Counted from the stretch's first letter, positions 1 to 5,045 are shown. The stretch: DNA of 5,045 nucleotides from QHWK01 sp035315685 (GCA_035315685.1 DATFXR010000452.1:1-5045), one strand, 5' to 3'. The notes: generated by a model from the letters alone, not told the origin. Translations and numbers: made by a program.

Positions 1-893
1 CCGCTGAAGGTGTAGAGCAGCGTCTGCGACTGGTGCAGGTCGTGCATGATCGGCGGGTGCCACTGCAGGTACCAGTCGAGCAGCGCGCGCATTTCCACCT
101 GTGAGTAGTTGATGTCGCGGTTGTCGTCGTGGAAGACGTACTTGCCCCAGTACGGCACGGCGCCGGTCGTCCGCCCTTCGGTTTCGTTGATCCCGTACTC
201 GTAGTACCAGTCGACGTTCCGGTCGCGTCCGTCGGGATCGGCAACCGGCGTGATCGAGACGATGACGTTGTCGCGGATCTGCGTGACCAGCGGCGAGTCT
301 TCGACCGCGACGCGGTACGCCAGCTCCATCAGCATCTCGGATGGTCCGACCTCTCCGCTGTGAAGCCCGCCGGAGAGGTGATAGATCGGCTTCGCTTTGG
401 CGACGACGTCCCGGGCCTGCGCATCGGTCAGCTTTCGCGGGTCGGCGAGCTGCGCCAGGTATCCGCGGTAGGTCTCGAGGTTGCGGATCGACTCGTCGGA
501 CCCGACGAAGACGACGACCAGTTCGCGTCCCTCGTTGCTGGTGCCGATCGGGAGCACCTTCACGCGCGGCGTCGCGGATGCCAGCGCCCTGTAGTATTTG
601 AGGATGTCCGCGTAATAGGTCAGTTTCTTCGGCTCGCCGATGTGATGACCGAGGATGTCTTTCGGTGACGGTATGCCGGCAAATTTGGGCAGATGGTCTA
701 CCAACGGACTGTTGAATTCCGGCCGAGTCGTCCACTCCTTCACTGCACGCGCGAAGTCGGGGTCGTCTGCAACGACACCTGACGATGTAACCCGTTTATT
801 TGCAGTTGATTGCGAAGCGGCTGCGCTGCCGAGCGCGAGCAGAATCGAACAGGCGGCTCCGAAAAGCCGTGCAGGACGCCTCCGGGTCGGCAT
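1..893 (-). CDS. Secreted M14-family zinc carboxypeptidase, N-terminal part (runs off left edge)
   Basis: Translating the minus strand from the ATG at 893 gives 297 residues with no stop before the window edge. Residues 1-27 look like a Sec signal peptide: arginines at 4-6, a hydrophobic core (LFGAACSILLALG) and an AAA cleavage region at 24-26, so the enzyme should act outside the cytoplasm. The M14 zinc motif HxxE is seen as HSGE at 178-181. An NRD motif at 258-260 matches the substrate-binding Asn-Arg pair of carboxypeptidase A. HDLH at 284-287 should supply the third zinc ligand. The general-base glutamate lies further C-terminal and would be outside the window, so activity cannot be fully judged. 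An AAGGAG ribosome-binding site (901-906) sits 7 nt before the ATG and fixes the start. Family M14 cleaves C-terminal residues or peptides; the substrate here is unknown. The gene diverges from the DGQHR gene and need not be functionally linked to it. Confidence 0.88.
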   Translation of the reverse strand, partial: MPTRRRPARLFGAACSILLALGSAAASQSTANKRVTSSGVVADDPDFARAVKEWTTRPEFNSPLVDHLPKFAGIPSPKDILGHHIGEPKKLTYYADILKYYRALASATPRVKVLPIGTSNEGRELVVVFVGSDESIRNLETYRGYLAQLADPRKLTDAQARDVVAKAKPIYHLSGGLHSGEVGPSEMLMELAYRVAVEDSPLVTQIRDNVIVSITPVADPDGRDRNVDWYYEYGINETEGRTTGAVPYWGKYVFHDDNRDINYSQVEMRALLDWYLQWHPPIMHDLHQSQTLLYTFS

Positions 894-947
894 GACAGAA
901 CTCCTTATTGTCGTGATATTTTCAGAGGCGCCCGGGACTGAACACCT
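894..947. promoter_or_regulatory. Divergent intergenic region with candidate promoters
   Basis: Only 54 bp separate the divergent starts of the M14 peptidase and the DGQHR gene, so both promoters must overlap here or lie inside the opposite gene. On the plus strand an extended -10-like element (TG at 914-915, then TATTTT at 917-922) would start transcription near 929, leaving a leader of about 19 nt before the ATG at 948. No matching -35 is visible. On the minus strand no convincing hexamer pair was found. The promoter reading is inference; the divergent geometry is directly seen. Confidence 0.35.
901..906 (-). promoter_or_regulatory. Shine-Dalgarno site of the M14 peptidase gene
   Basis: The minus strand reads AAGGAG here, 7 nt upstream of the ATG at 893. 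It is one of only two clear ribosome-binding sites in the window, and it supports a start that places the signal peptide at the N-terminus. Confidence 0.8.
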
Positions 948-2090
948 ATGATCAATGTTGCCGCGATCCGGATGCAGCAATTTGGCGTGCAATTCTACCA
1001 AGCTTCGCTGACGGCCAGTGACATCGACAAACTCGTCAGATTCGAGGTCCTGAGTTACGGCGACAACGCGCAGACCCCGGTCCGCGGAAACAAGCAGAAG
1101 CCCGGCGTCGCCCCGTCAAAGGTCAACTGGGATTTTCTCGAGCGCCGGATAGCATCGAGCGAGAAGGCCTACCAGCGGCAGATCATCCGGCGAAAAATCG
1201 ACGAACTGGTGCAGTACTACGAACAATGTCGCCAGGCGCGCGACCTGCCGTCGATTCCCGGCGCGGTGATCATTTCCTGCGACGAGCGGCTTGCCTTTCA
1301 GTCGGCTGATGGCGACGGGCGCGTCGGCATCCTGAAAGTGCCGGAACGCGAGGGCATCCTGCGCGCCATCGATGGCCAGCATCGGCTCCTCGCGCTGCAC
1401 GCCGACATCGAACGCTTCCGCGACGAGGAGTTCGCCGTTCCGGCGATCATCTTCGACCGGCTGCCTGAAGATCACGTGGTCCAGATGTTCGTCACCATCA
1501 ACGCGAAGCACACCCGGCTGAACGCCTCACACCTCGTCAGCCTGTCAGGACGGCAGCTCTATCGGGACGAGGCGCTGGCCACCGGTCACGACATCGTGCG
1601 CGCGCTGAACGACCGCGAGGATTCGCCGCTGTACGACGAGATCAAGCTGCTCGGCGTCGGCCGCGGCCGCGTCGCGCAAGCGCCGCTCGCGCAGGAGCTG
1701 AAGAAGCTGTTCGGCGACGACGGGGTGTTCGCGAACCGGCGGTCGGGCGACGTCCACGAAGAGGCGAAGAAGTTCTTCGTGAACTACTTCAAGCAGATCG
1801 CGCTCGTCTTCGGCGGCGCCTGGAATGGCCGGAAGTACAGCATCCGTTCGGCGGCAGCGCTGCGCGCCTTCATCCGCGTCGCGCCCGACGTCGTCCGCCG
1901 CCTCGACCAGGAGCACGCCGATCGATCCGACTTCCGCGCGATCGGCCGCGTGATCGCACCCTGGGGTCGGCGCATCGGAGATCTGCGCTTCGAGACGGAG
2001 GGCGCCTGGAAGCGCACCGGCAGCGGGGTCGACCAGCTCGCGAAAGAGTTGAGGCTTGCACTCCAGTACCCCGAAGGGGCGGCCGTCTAA
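948..2090 (+). CDS. DGQHR-domain protein (DndB-like)
   Basis: This 380-residue protein carries the signature DGQHR at 142-146 (context AIDGQHRLLALH) and a second conserved block FVTINAKHTRLN at 181-192. Both are typical of the DGQHR family, which includes DndB, the regulator of dnd DNA-phosphorothioation genes, and DpdB of 7-deazaguanine DNA-modification clusters. The fold is related to ParB-type domains. The N-terminus (VAAIRMQQFGVQFYQAS) matches the usual family opening, which supports the ATG at 948 over the internal ATG at 972, although neither has a good Shine-Dalgarno site. No signal peptide or membrane segment is seen, so it is cytoplasmic. No dndA, dndC, dndD, dndE or dpd gene is in the window. 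The neighbours are a divergent peptidase and, 73 bp downstream on the same strand, rmlB. Its role is unknown: a DNA-binding regulator or an orphan member of a modification or defence system are both possible. The family call is firm. Confidence 0.88.
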   Translation: MINVAAIRMQQFGVQFYQASLTASDIDKLVRFEVLSYGDNAQTPVRGNKQKPGVAPSKVNWDFLERRIASSEKAYQRQIIRRKIDELVQYYEQCRQARDLPSIPGAVIISCDERLAFQSADGDGRVGILKVPEREGILRAIDGQHRLLALHADIERFRDEEFAVPAIIFDRLPEDHVVQMFVTINAKHTRLNASHLVSLSGRQLYRDEALATGHDIVRALNDREDSPLYDEIKLLGVGRGRVAQAPLAQELKKLFGDDGVFANRRSGDVHEEAKKFFVNYFKQIALVFGGAWNGRKYSIRSAAALRAFIRVAPDVVRRLDQEHADRSDFRAIGRVIAPWGRRIGDLRFETEGAWKRTGSGVDQLAKELRLALQYPEGAAV

Positions 2091-2105
2091 CCGCCGAGCA
2101 CGCTG

Positions 2106-2137
2106 AGATCGCAGAGTACAATTTCATTCTGCGGTCT
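2106..2137. promoter_or_regulatory. Inverted repeat (10-bp arms) around a TACAAT hexamer upstream of rmlB
   Basis: The arms AGATCGCAGA (2106-2115) and TCTGCGGTCT (2128-2137) are complementary at 9 of 10 positions, and the exception is a T/G wobble. The 12-nt spacer contains TACAAT (2117-2122), one base from the -10 consensus. Arm centres are 22 bp apart, about two helical turns, as expected for a dimeric regulator on one DNA face. If TACAAT is a true -10, transcription would begin near 2129 and leave a leader of about 35 nt before the GTG at 2164. No good -35 is visible, which would suit an activator or a non-housekeeping sigma factor. Alternatively the repeat is an RNA hairpin in a transcript read through from the DGQHR gene; no T-run follows, so it is not an intrinsic terminator. 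The symmetry is seen; the operator/promoter role is inferred. Confidence 0.45.
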
Positions 2138-2163
2138 TCGCGTTGTCGGCCGGTTTGCGTAAC

Positions 2164-3234
2164 GTGGCTACTCTTGTCATCACCGGCGGAGCCGGTTTCA
2201 TCGGCTCCAATCTCGTCCAGTACGCCCTCGCTCACACATCCGATCGCCTGGTCGTGGTCGACAAGTTGACCTACGCGGGGAGCCTGCTGAACCTCGAGCG
2301 GGCGCTGCAGGATCCACGTGTGACGTTCGTGCGGGCGGACATCGCCGATCGCGACGCGATGGAACAGGTGTTCGCCGACCATCTGCCGGCGGCGGTACTC
2401 AACCTTGCGGCGGAAACGCACGTCGATCGCTCAATCGACGGCCCTCGTCCGTTCATCGACACGAACATCGCCGGCACGTTCGTGCTGCTCGAGACCGCCC
2501 GCGCGTTCACCGCGACGCTCGGATCCGATCGGCGCTCGGCGTTCAGGTTTCTACACGTCTCCACTGACGAGGTCTACGGCACGCTGGGATCGAGCGGTTC
2601 CTTCAGCGAGGACACGCCGTACGCGCCCAACTCGCCGTACGCCGCCAGCAAGGCAGCCGCGGATCATCTGGTCCGCGCCTATCACCACACCTACCGGCTG
2701 CCGATTGTGATCACGAACTGTTCGAACAACTATGGGCCGTTCCAGTTTCCGGAGAAGCTGATTCCATTGATGCTGCTGAACGCGCTCGAGGGAAAGCCGT
2801 TGCCGATCTACGGCGACGGCGGCAACGTGCGCGACTGGCTGCACGTCGAGGATCACTGCGCCGGAATCATGCTGGTCCTGGCGAAGGGGCGTCCGGGCGA
2901 AAAGTATAATGTCGGCGGCGGCAACGAGCGGACCAATCTGGAGATCGTCGATCGAATCTGTGATGTCGTCGAGCAGTTGAGACCGGCGCGCATGAACGCG
3001 GCGCTCGGCGGCCGCGGCTACCGCGACCTGAAAACCTTCGTGCCTGACCGTCCCGGACACGATCGTCGCTACGCGATCGACGCGACGAAGATCCGTCGCG
3101 AGCTCGGGTGGGCGCCGCGGCACGCGTTCGAGGACGGCCTTGCACGCACCGCGCAGTGGTACCTCGAGCACCGCGGCTGGTGCGAACGGGTGCAGGCCGG
3201 ACGCTACGATCGGCAGCGACTGGGTCTGGGATGA
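2164..3234 (+). CDS. rfbB: dTDP-glucose 4,6-dehydratase
   Basis: RmlB/RfbB converts dTDP-glucose to dTDP-4-keto-6-deoxyglucose with tightly bound NAD, the second step of dTDP-L-rhamnose synthesis, in the cytoplasm. With the GTG at 2164 as start the protein has 356 residues, normal for the family. It shows the extended-SDR Rossmann motif TGGAGFIGS at 7-15, the dehydratase signature STDEVYG at 133-139 with the catalytic Asp135-Glu136 pair, the YxxxK pair at Tyr159 and Lys163, and NNYGPFQFPEKLIPL further on. The C-terminal PDRPGHDRRYAID block is also typical. The frame extends upstream to a TTG at 2143, but family members start just before the nucleotide-binding strand, so GTG 2164 is preferred. 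A TTG at 2155 is also possible, and none of the three has a clear Shine-Dalgarno site. It is the first gene of the rmlB-rmlA-rmlC group. Confidence 0.95.
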   Translation: MATLVITGGAGFIGSNLVQYALAHTSDRLVVVDKLTYAGSLLNLERALQDPRVTFVRADIADRDAMEQVFADHLPAAVLNLAAETHVDRSIDGPRPFIDTNIAGTFVLLETARAFTATLGSDRRSAFRFLHVSTDEVYGTLGSSGSFSEDTPYAPNSPYAASKAAADHLVRAYHHTYRLPIVITNCSNNYGPFQFPEKLIPLMLLNALEGKPLPIYGDGGNVRDWLHVEDHCAGIMLVLAKGRPGEKYNVGGGNERTNLEIVDRICDVVEQLRPARMNAALGGRGYRDLKTFVPDRPGHDRRYAIDATKIRRELGWAPRHAFEDGLARTAQWYLEHRGWCERVQAGRYDRQRLGLG

Positions 3235-3243
3235 TTGGATCTG

Positions 3244-3304
3244 CCACCAAGACACGAAGGCACCAAGTCGTCTTTGTTTGCTTCGTGTCTTCGTGCTTTC
3301 GTGG
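3244..3304. repeat. Large imperfect palindrome built of CACnAAGn octamers
   Basis: Two 24-nt arms (3244-3267 and 3281-3304) surround a 13-nt loop. They are complementary at 19 of 24 positions; two further positions would be G-U in RNA, giving 21 paired. Each arm is itself a run of three near-identical 8-nt units: CACCAAGA, CACGAAGG, CACCAAGT on the left and, read on the other strand, CACGAAAG, CACGAAGA, CACGAAGC on the right. The element fills most of the rmlB-rmlA gap and ends 9 nt before the rmlA ATG. From memory, similar CACnAAG-type palindromes are scattered in intergenic regions of several GC-rich environmental phyla, and their translations (HQDTKAP, LRAFV and the like) appear as spurious protein ends. 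It may be a mobile or spreading palindromic repeat, and in mRNA it would form a strong stem-loop. No T-run follows the right arm, so it is not a standard terminator. Confidence 0.85.
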
Positions 3305-3313
3305 CCGCTCGCC

Positions 3314-4195
3314 ATGGCGACACTGAAGGGCATCATTCTCGCCGGCGGCTCGGGCTCGCGGCTCCACCCGTTGACGCGCGCGGTCAGCAAGCAACTGGTC
3401 CCCGTCTACAACAAGCCGATGGTGTACTACCCGCTGTCGACGCTGATGCTGTCTGGAATCCGGCACCTGCTCGTGATCACGACGCCGCACGAGCAGGACG
3501 GATTCAGGCGGCTCCTCGGCGACGGGGCGGAGATCGGACTGCAGATCGACTATGCGGTCCAGCCGAGCCCCGACGGTCTGGCGCAGGCGTTCATCATCGG
3601 ACGGGAGTTCGTCGGCGGCGATCGCGTCGCGCTGGCGCTCGGCGACAACATTTTCTACGGCGCACATTTTTCCGATTACCTGCGCGAAGCCGCAGGGCGC
3701 GAGTCCGGCGCCACCGTGTTCGGCTACCAGGTGCGTGATCCCGAGCGGTACGGCGTCGTCGAGTTCGATGCGCAGGGACGCGCGGTGAGCCTCGAGGAAA
3801 AGCCGAAGGCGCCGAAATCCTCCTACGCCGTCACCGGGCTTTACTTCTACGACAACCAGGTACTCGACATTGCCGGAGCGCTCAGACCGTCGTCGCGCGG
3901 CGAGCTCGAGATCACGGACGTGAACCGCGCCTATCTCGAGCGCGGGCAGCTGCAGGTCGAGAAACTGGCGCGCGGCATCGCCTGGCTCGATACTGGCACG
4001 CACGACTCGCTGATGCAGGCGTCGAACTTCATCCACGCGATCGAGGAGCGCCAGGGGCTGATGGTCGCCTGCCTCGAAGAGATTGCCTATCGCATGGGAT
4101 ACATCACGGCGGCGGATCTCGCGCGGCTGGCGCGCGCGATGGGATCGAGCGCGTACGGCCAGTACCTCCTTCGGATGCTCGAACAGGAGGCATGA
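3314..4195 (+). CDS. rfbA: Glucose-1-phosphate thymidylyltransferase
   Basis: RmlA/RfbA joins glucose-1-phosphate and dTTP to give dTDP-glucose and pyrophosphate, the first and usually feedback-inhibited step of dTDP-rhamnose synthesis. The 293-residue length is normal for the short RmlA class. The nucleotidyltransferase loop LAGGSGSRLHPLT is at 9-21, with Ser15 where many homologues have Thr, followed by SKQLVPVYNKPM at 25-36. LGDN with the metal-binding Asp111, EEKP at 161-164, ELEITDVN and WLDTGTHDS at 224-232 complete the signature set. The ATG at 3314 is chosen because RmlA starts a few residues before the glycine-rich loop. The same frame stays open upstream to 3140, through the palindrome and the end of rmlB, but that part reads as repeat-derived sequence. 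No Shine-Dalgarno site precedes the ATG. The stop overlaps the region just before rmlC, 2 bp from its preferred GTG. Confidence 0.95.
   Translation: MATLKGIILAGGSGSRLHPLTRAVSKQLVPVYNKPMVYYPLSTLMLSGIRHLLVITTPHEQDGFRRLLGDGAEIGLQIDYAVQPSPDGLAQAFIIGREFVGGDRVALALGDNIFYGAHFSDYLREAAGRESGATVFGYQVRDPERYGVVEFDAQGRAVSLEEKPKAPKSSYAVTGLYFYDNQVLDIAGALRPSSRGELEITDVNRAYLERGQLQVEKLARGIAWLDTGTHDSLMQASNFIHAIEERQGLMVACLEEIAYRMGYITAADLARLARAMGSSAYGQYLLRMLEQEA
4185..4190 (+). promoter_or_regulatory. Shine-Dalgarno site deciding the rmlC start
   Basis: AGGAGG lies inside the last codons of rmlA. It is only 1 nt from the ATG at 4192 but 7 nt from the GTG at 4198. The second spacing is normal and the first is too short, so GTG 4198 is the likely rmlC start. 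Termination of rmlA and initiation of rmlC are thus close enough for translational coupling. Confidence 0.75.
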
Positions 4196-4197
4196 CC

Positions 4198-4749
4198 GTG
4201 CGGGTGGTGAAGACCGAACTTGCGGGCGTCGTGGTGATCGAACCCGACGTGCACGCCGATGGCCGCGGCTTCTTCCTCGAGACCTACCACGCCGCGAAGT
4301 ACGGCGAACACGGCATCGACGGCCCGTTCGTTCAGGACAATCACTCCCGCTCGAGTGGGGGAACGCTGCGCGGCCTGCACCTCCAGTTGCCGCGGCCGCA
4401 GGGCAAGCTGGTGCGCGTGATCGAGGGCGAGATTTTCGACGTCGCGGTCGACGTGCGCCGCGGCTCCCCGACGTTCGGACGCTGGGTGGCCGTCAGTCTG
4501 AGCGCCGAAAACTTCCGTCAGTGTTACATCCCCCCGGGCTTCGCGCACGGGTTCTGCGTCGTCACGCCGGCCGCCCAGGTCGAATACAAGTGCACGGACC
4601 TCTACGACCCTCAAAGCGAGATCGGGATTGCGTGGAACGATCCGGCGCTGGCGATTTCGTGGCCGGTTCGCGACCCGATTCTTTCGAGTCGTGATCGCGG
4701 TCATCCGACCCTCGCCGAAGTGGCCGACCGCCTGCCCTCGTTGCGCTGA
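4198..4749 (+). CDS. rfbC: dTDP-4-dehydrorhamnose 3,5-epimerase
   Basis: RmlC/RfbC epimerises dTDP-4-keto-6-deoxyglucose at C3 and C5 to dTDP-4-keto-L-rhamnose, the third step of the pathway. It is a cupin-fold enzyme, usually dimeric. From GTG 4198 the protein has 183 residues, the usual size. The active-site segment QDNHSRSS then LRGLHLQ supplies the catalytic base His61 and Arg58, and KLVRVIEGEIFDV supplies Lys70. PPGFAHGF, YKCTDLYDP and WNDP (146-149) are the other conserved blocks. The ATG at 4192 would overlap the rmlA stop by 4 nt and add two residues, but the AGGAGG at 4185-4190 is correctly spaced only for GTG 4198, and RmlC proteins typically begin close to this MRVV. The full motif set favours a true 3,5-epimerase over the 3-epimerase or isomerase relatives. 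It is the last gene of the visible rml group. Confidence 0.95.
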   Translation: MRVVKTELAGVVVIEPDVHADGRGFFLETYHAAKYGEHGIDGPFVQDNHSRSSGGTLRGLHLQLPRPQGKLVRVIEGEIFDVAVDVRRGSPTFGRWVAVSLSAENFRQCYIPPGFAHGFCVVTPAAQVEYKCTDLYDPQSEIGIAWNDPALAISWPVRDPILSSRDRGHPTLAEVADRLPSLR

Positions 4750-4757
4750 AGCGCGTT

Positions 4758-4784
4758 TCGAGTCGACGCTGCGCGTCGAATCGA
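4758..4784. other. Hairpin immediately downstream of rmlC
   Basis: TCGAGTCGACGC (4758-4769) and GCGTCGAATCGA (4773-4784) pair at 11 of 12 positions around a 3-nt loop, with one G/A mismatch (4762/4780). It begins 9 nt after the rmlC stop codon. No T-run follows, so it is not a classical intrinsic terminator. It could protect the 3' end of the rml mRNA, cause pausing, or be a protein-binding dyad. Confidence 0.5.
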
Positions 4785-4856
4785 CGAGGTTCGTTCCCAG
4801 ATTTGTAATCACTGCGACAAACTCGTACGACGATTCGAAGGCCTCCAGGCGCGTTC

Positions 4857-4882
4857 TGCGCGTTTTTCGCGGAAAACGTGTG
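4857..4882. other. Imperfect palindrome in the region after rmlC
   Basis: CGTTTT (4861-4866) and AAAACG (4873-4878) flank TCGCGG, giving an 18-bp near-palindrome. In RNA the stem extends outward to 4857 and 4882 mainly through G-U pairs. The surrounding 4785-4856 contains nothing I recognise. It could be an operator for a downstream promoter or a weak transcript hairpin. Confidence 0.3.
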
Positions 4883-4904
4883 GGCACGCTGCTTGCCTCT
4901 TGGT

Positions 4905-5000
4905 AGGGCACAGTCGCTGGTCTGATTACGGCAGGGCGCCGTGAATGCTGGGGGAGCCAGGCCAGTGAAGCAGGGGGGCATCGCAATGACGCGGTGCCCT
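4905..5000 (+). ncRNA. Candidate structured leader or small RNA (no known family recognised)
   Basis: AGGGCAC (4905-4911) is exactly complementary to GTGCCCT (4994-5000), and CGC (4915-4917) can continue the helix with GCG (4991-4993) across a 3-nt bulge, giving a closing stem. The enclosed segment has a hairpin TTACGGC (4926-4932) / GCCGTGA (4938-4944) with a 5-nt loop. It also has CTGG (4948-4951), which can pair with CCAG at 4957-4960 or 4962-4965. The segment ends at the intrinsic terminator, whose 3' arm is the same GTGCCC, so closing stem and terminator exclude each other. I could not match it to any riboswitch, SRP or other RNA class that I know. The pairings are seen; that it is a functional RNA is speculative, since GC-rich DNA often yields such stems. 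Confidence 0.25.
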
Positions 5001-5008
5001 TTTGTTTT
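4976..5008 (+). terminator. Rho-independent terminator, plus strand
   Basis: GGGCATCGC (4976-4984) pairs with GCGGTGCCC (4991-4999) over all nine positions, one of them a G-U pair, around the 6-nt loop AATGAC. TTTTGTTTT (5000-5008) follows directly. It lies about 230 bp after rmlC, so it would end a long rml 3' tail, a small RNA, or the leader of a gene starting beyond the window. ATG codons at 5021 and 5032 follow, but too little sequence remains to call a gene. Confidence 0.7.
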
Positions 5009-5045
5009 GTACGGCGTAAGATGCGCGGCAAATGCAGAGCCGCCT

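Noticed and set aside
129..951. Plus-strand frames inside the peptidase gene
   Set aside because: The minus-strand frame has a signal peptide, a Shine-Dalgarno site and M14 motifs, so the plus-strand frames are shadows.
2078..2095. GGCGG / CCGCC hairpin around the DGQHR stop codon as a terminator
   Set aside because: The stem is only 5 bp with an 8-nt loop and no T-run; such pairs are frequent in GC-rich DNA.
3140..3313. N-terminal extension of rmlA by about 58 residues
   Set aside because: The extension reads through the end of rmlB and the palindromic repeat. RmlA proteins begin at the glycine-rich loop, and the length from 3314 is already normal.
2551..4036. Long open frames on the minus strand opposite rmlB and rmlA (2551-3390 and 2867-4036)
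   Set aside because: They lie antisense to genes with complete family motifs, have arginine-rich, low-complexity translations, and show no recognisable domain. They are expected by-products of GC-rich codon use.
4899..4911. ops-like element (GGTAG) of the RfaH type near polysaccharide genes
   Set aside because: Only the five-base core GGTAG is present; the rest of the ops consensus GGCGGTAGCGT is not matched, and it lies after the genes rather than before them.
4926..5000. Possible SRP (4.5S-like) RNA, suggested by GCCAGGCCAG followed by GAAGCAGG
   Set aside because: The invariant GGAA tetraloop and the flanking helix 8 pattern are missing, so the resemblance is superficial.
4985..5000. Fluoride-riboswitch-like string (ATGACGC)
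   Set aside because: The other conserved blocks of the fluoride aptamer are absent, and the string is the loop and 3' arm of the terminator.
4087..5031. Long minus-strand open frame opposite rmlC and the right-hand spacer
   Set aside because: Most of it is antisense to rmlC, the translation matches no family I recognise, and it reads through the hairpins and terminator.
1..5045. CRISPR arrays, tRNA or rRNA genes, transposases and attachment sites
   Set aside because: None was seen: no regularly spaced direct repeats, no T-arm or anticodon-arm arrangement, and no transposase or integrase motifs on either strand.

Overview
The window is GC-rich, densely coding bacterial DNA. It has four complete genes and one partial gene, plus several short non-coding stretches rich in dyad symmetry. 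No taxonomic marker gene is present. A secreted M14-type metallopeptidase, GC-biased codon use and a palindrome of CACnAAGn octamers between two genes would fit a soil bacterium of the Acidobacteriota or a similar phylum. That placement is inference only.

Layout. Positions 1-893 (minus strand) hold the N-terminal part of an exported M14 zinc carboxypeptidase that runs off the left edge. A 54-bp divergent gap (894-947) separates it from a plus-strand gene at 948-2090 for a DGQHR-domain protein related to DndB. A 73-bp gap (2091-2163) carries a 10-bp inverted repeat centred on a TACAAT hexamer. Three dTDP-sugar genes follow on the plus strand: rmlB/rfbB (2164-3234), rmlA/rfbA (3314-4195) and rmlC/rfbC (4198-4749). 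The 79-bp rmlB-rmlA gap is mostly a large palindrome (3244-3304). rmlA and rmlC are separated by 2 bp. The last 296 bp hold no recognisable gene. They contain a hairpin just after rmlC, an imperfect palindrome, a foldable segment and a good intrinsic terminator (4976-5008).

Function. RmlA makes dTDP-glucose from glucose-1-phosphate and dTTP, RmlB converts it to dTDP-4-keto-6-deoxyglucose, and RmlC epimerises that at C3 and C5 to dTDP-4-keto-L-rhamnose. The reductase RmlD, which would finish dTDP-L-rhamnose, is not in the window. The product would feed cell-surface polysaccharide or glycan synthesis. The DGQHR gene lies directly upstream on the same strand, without any visible DNA-modification partner, and its role is unknown. 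The most promising non-standard signals are the octamer palindrome, the dyad over the candidate rmlB promoter, and the terminator at the right end whose 3' arm has a competing upstream complement.
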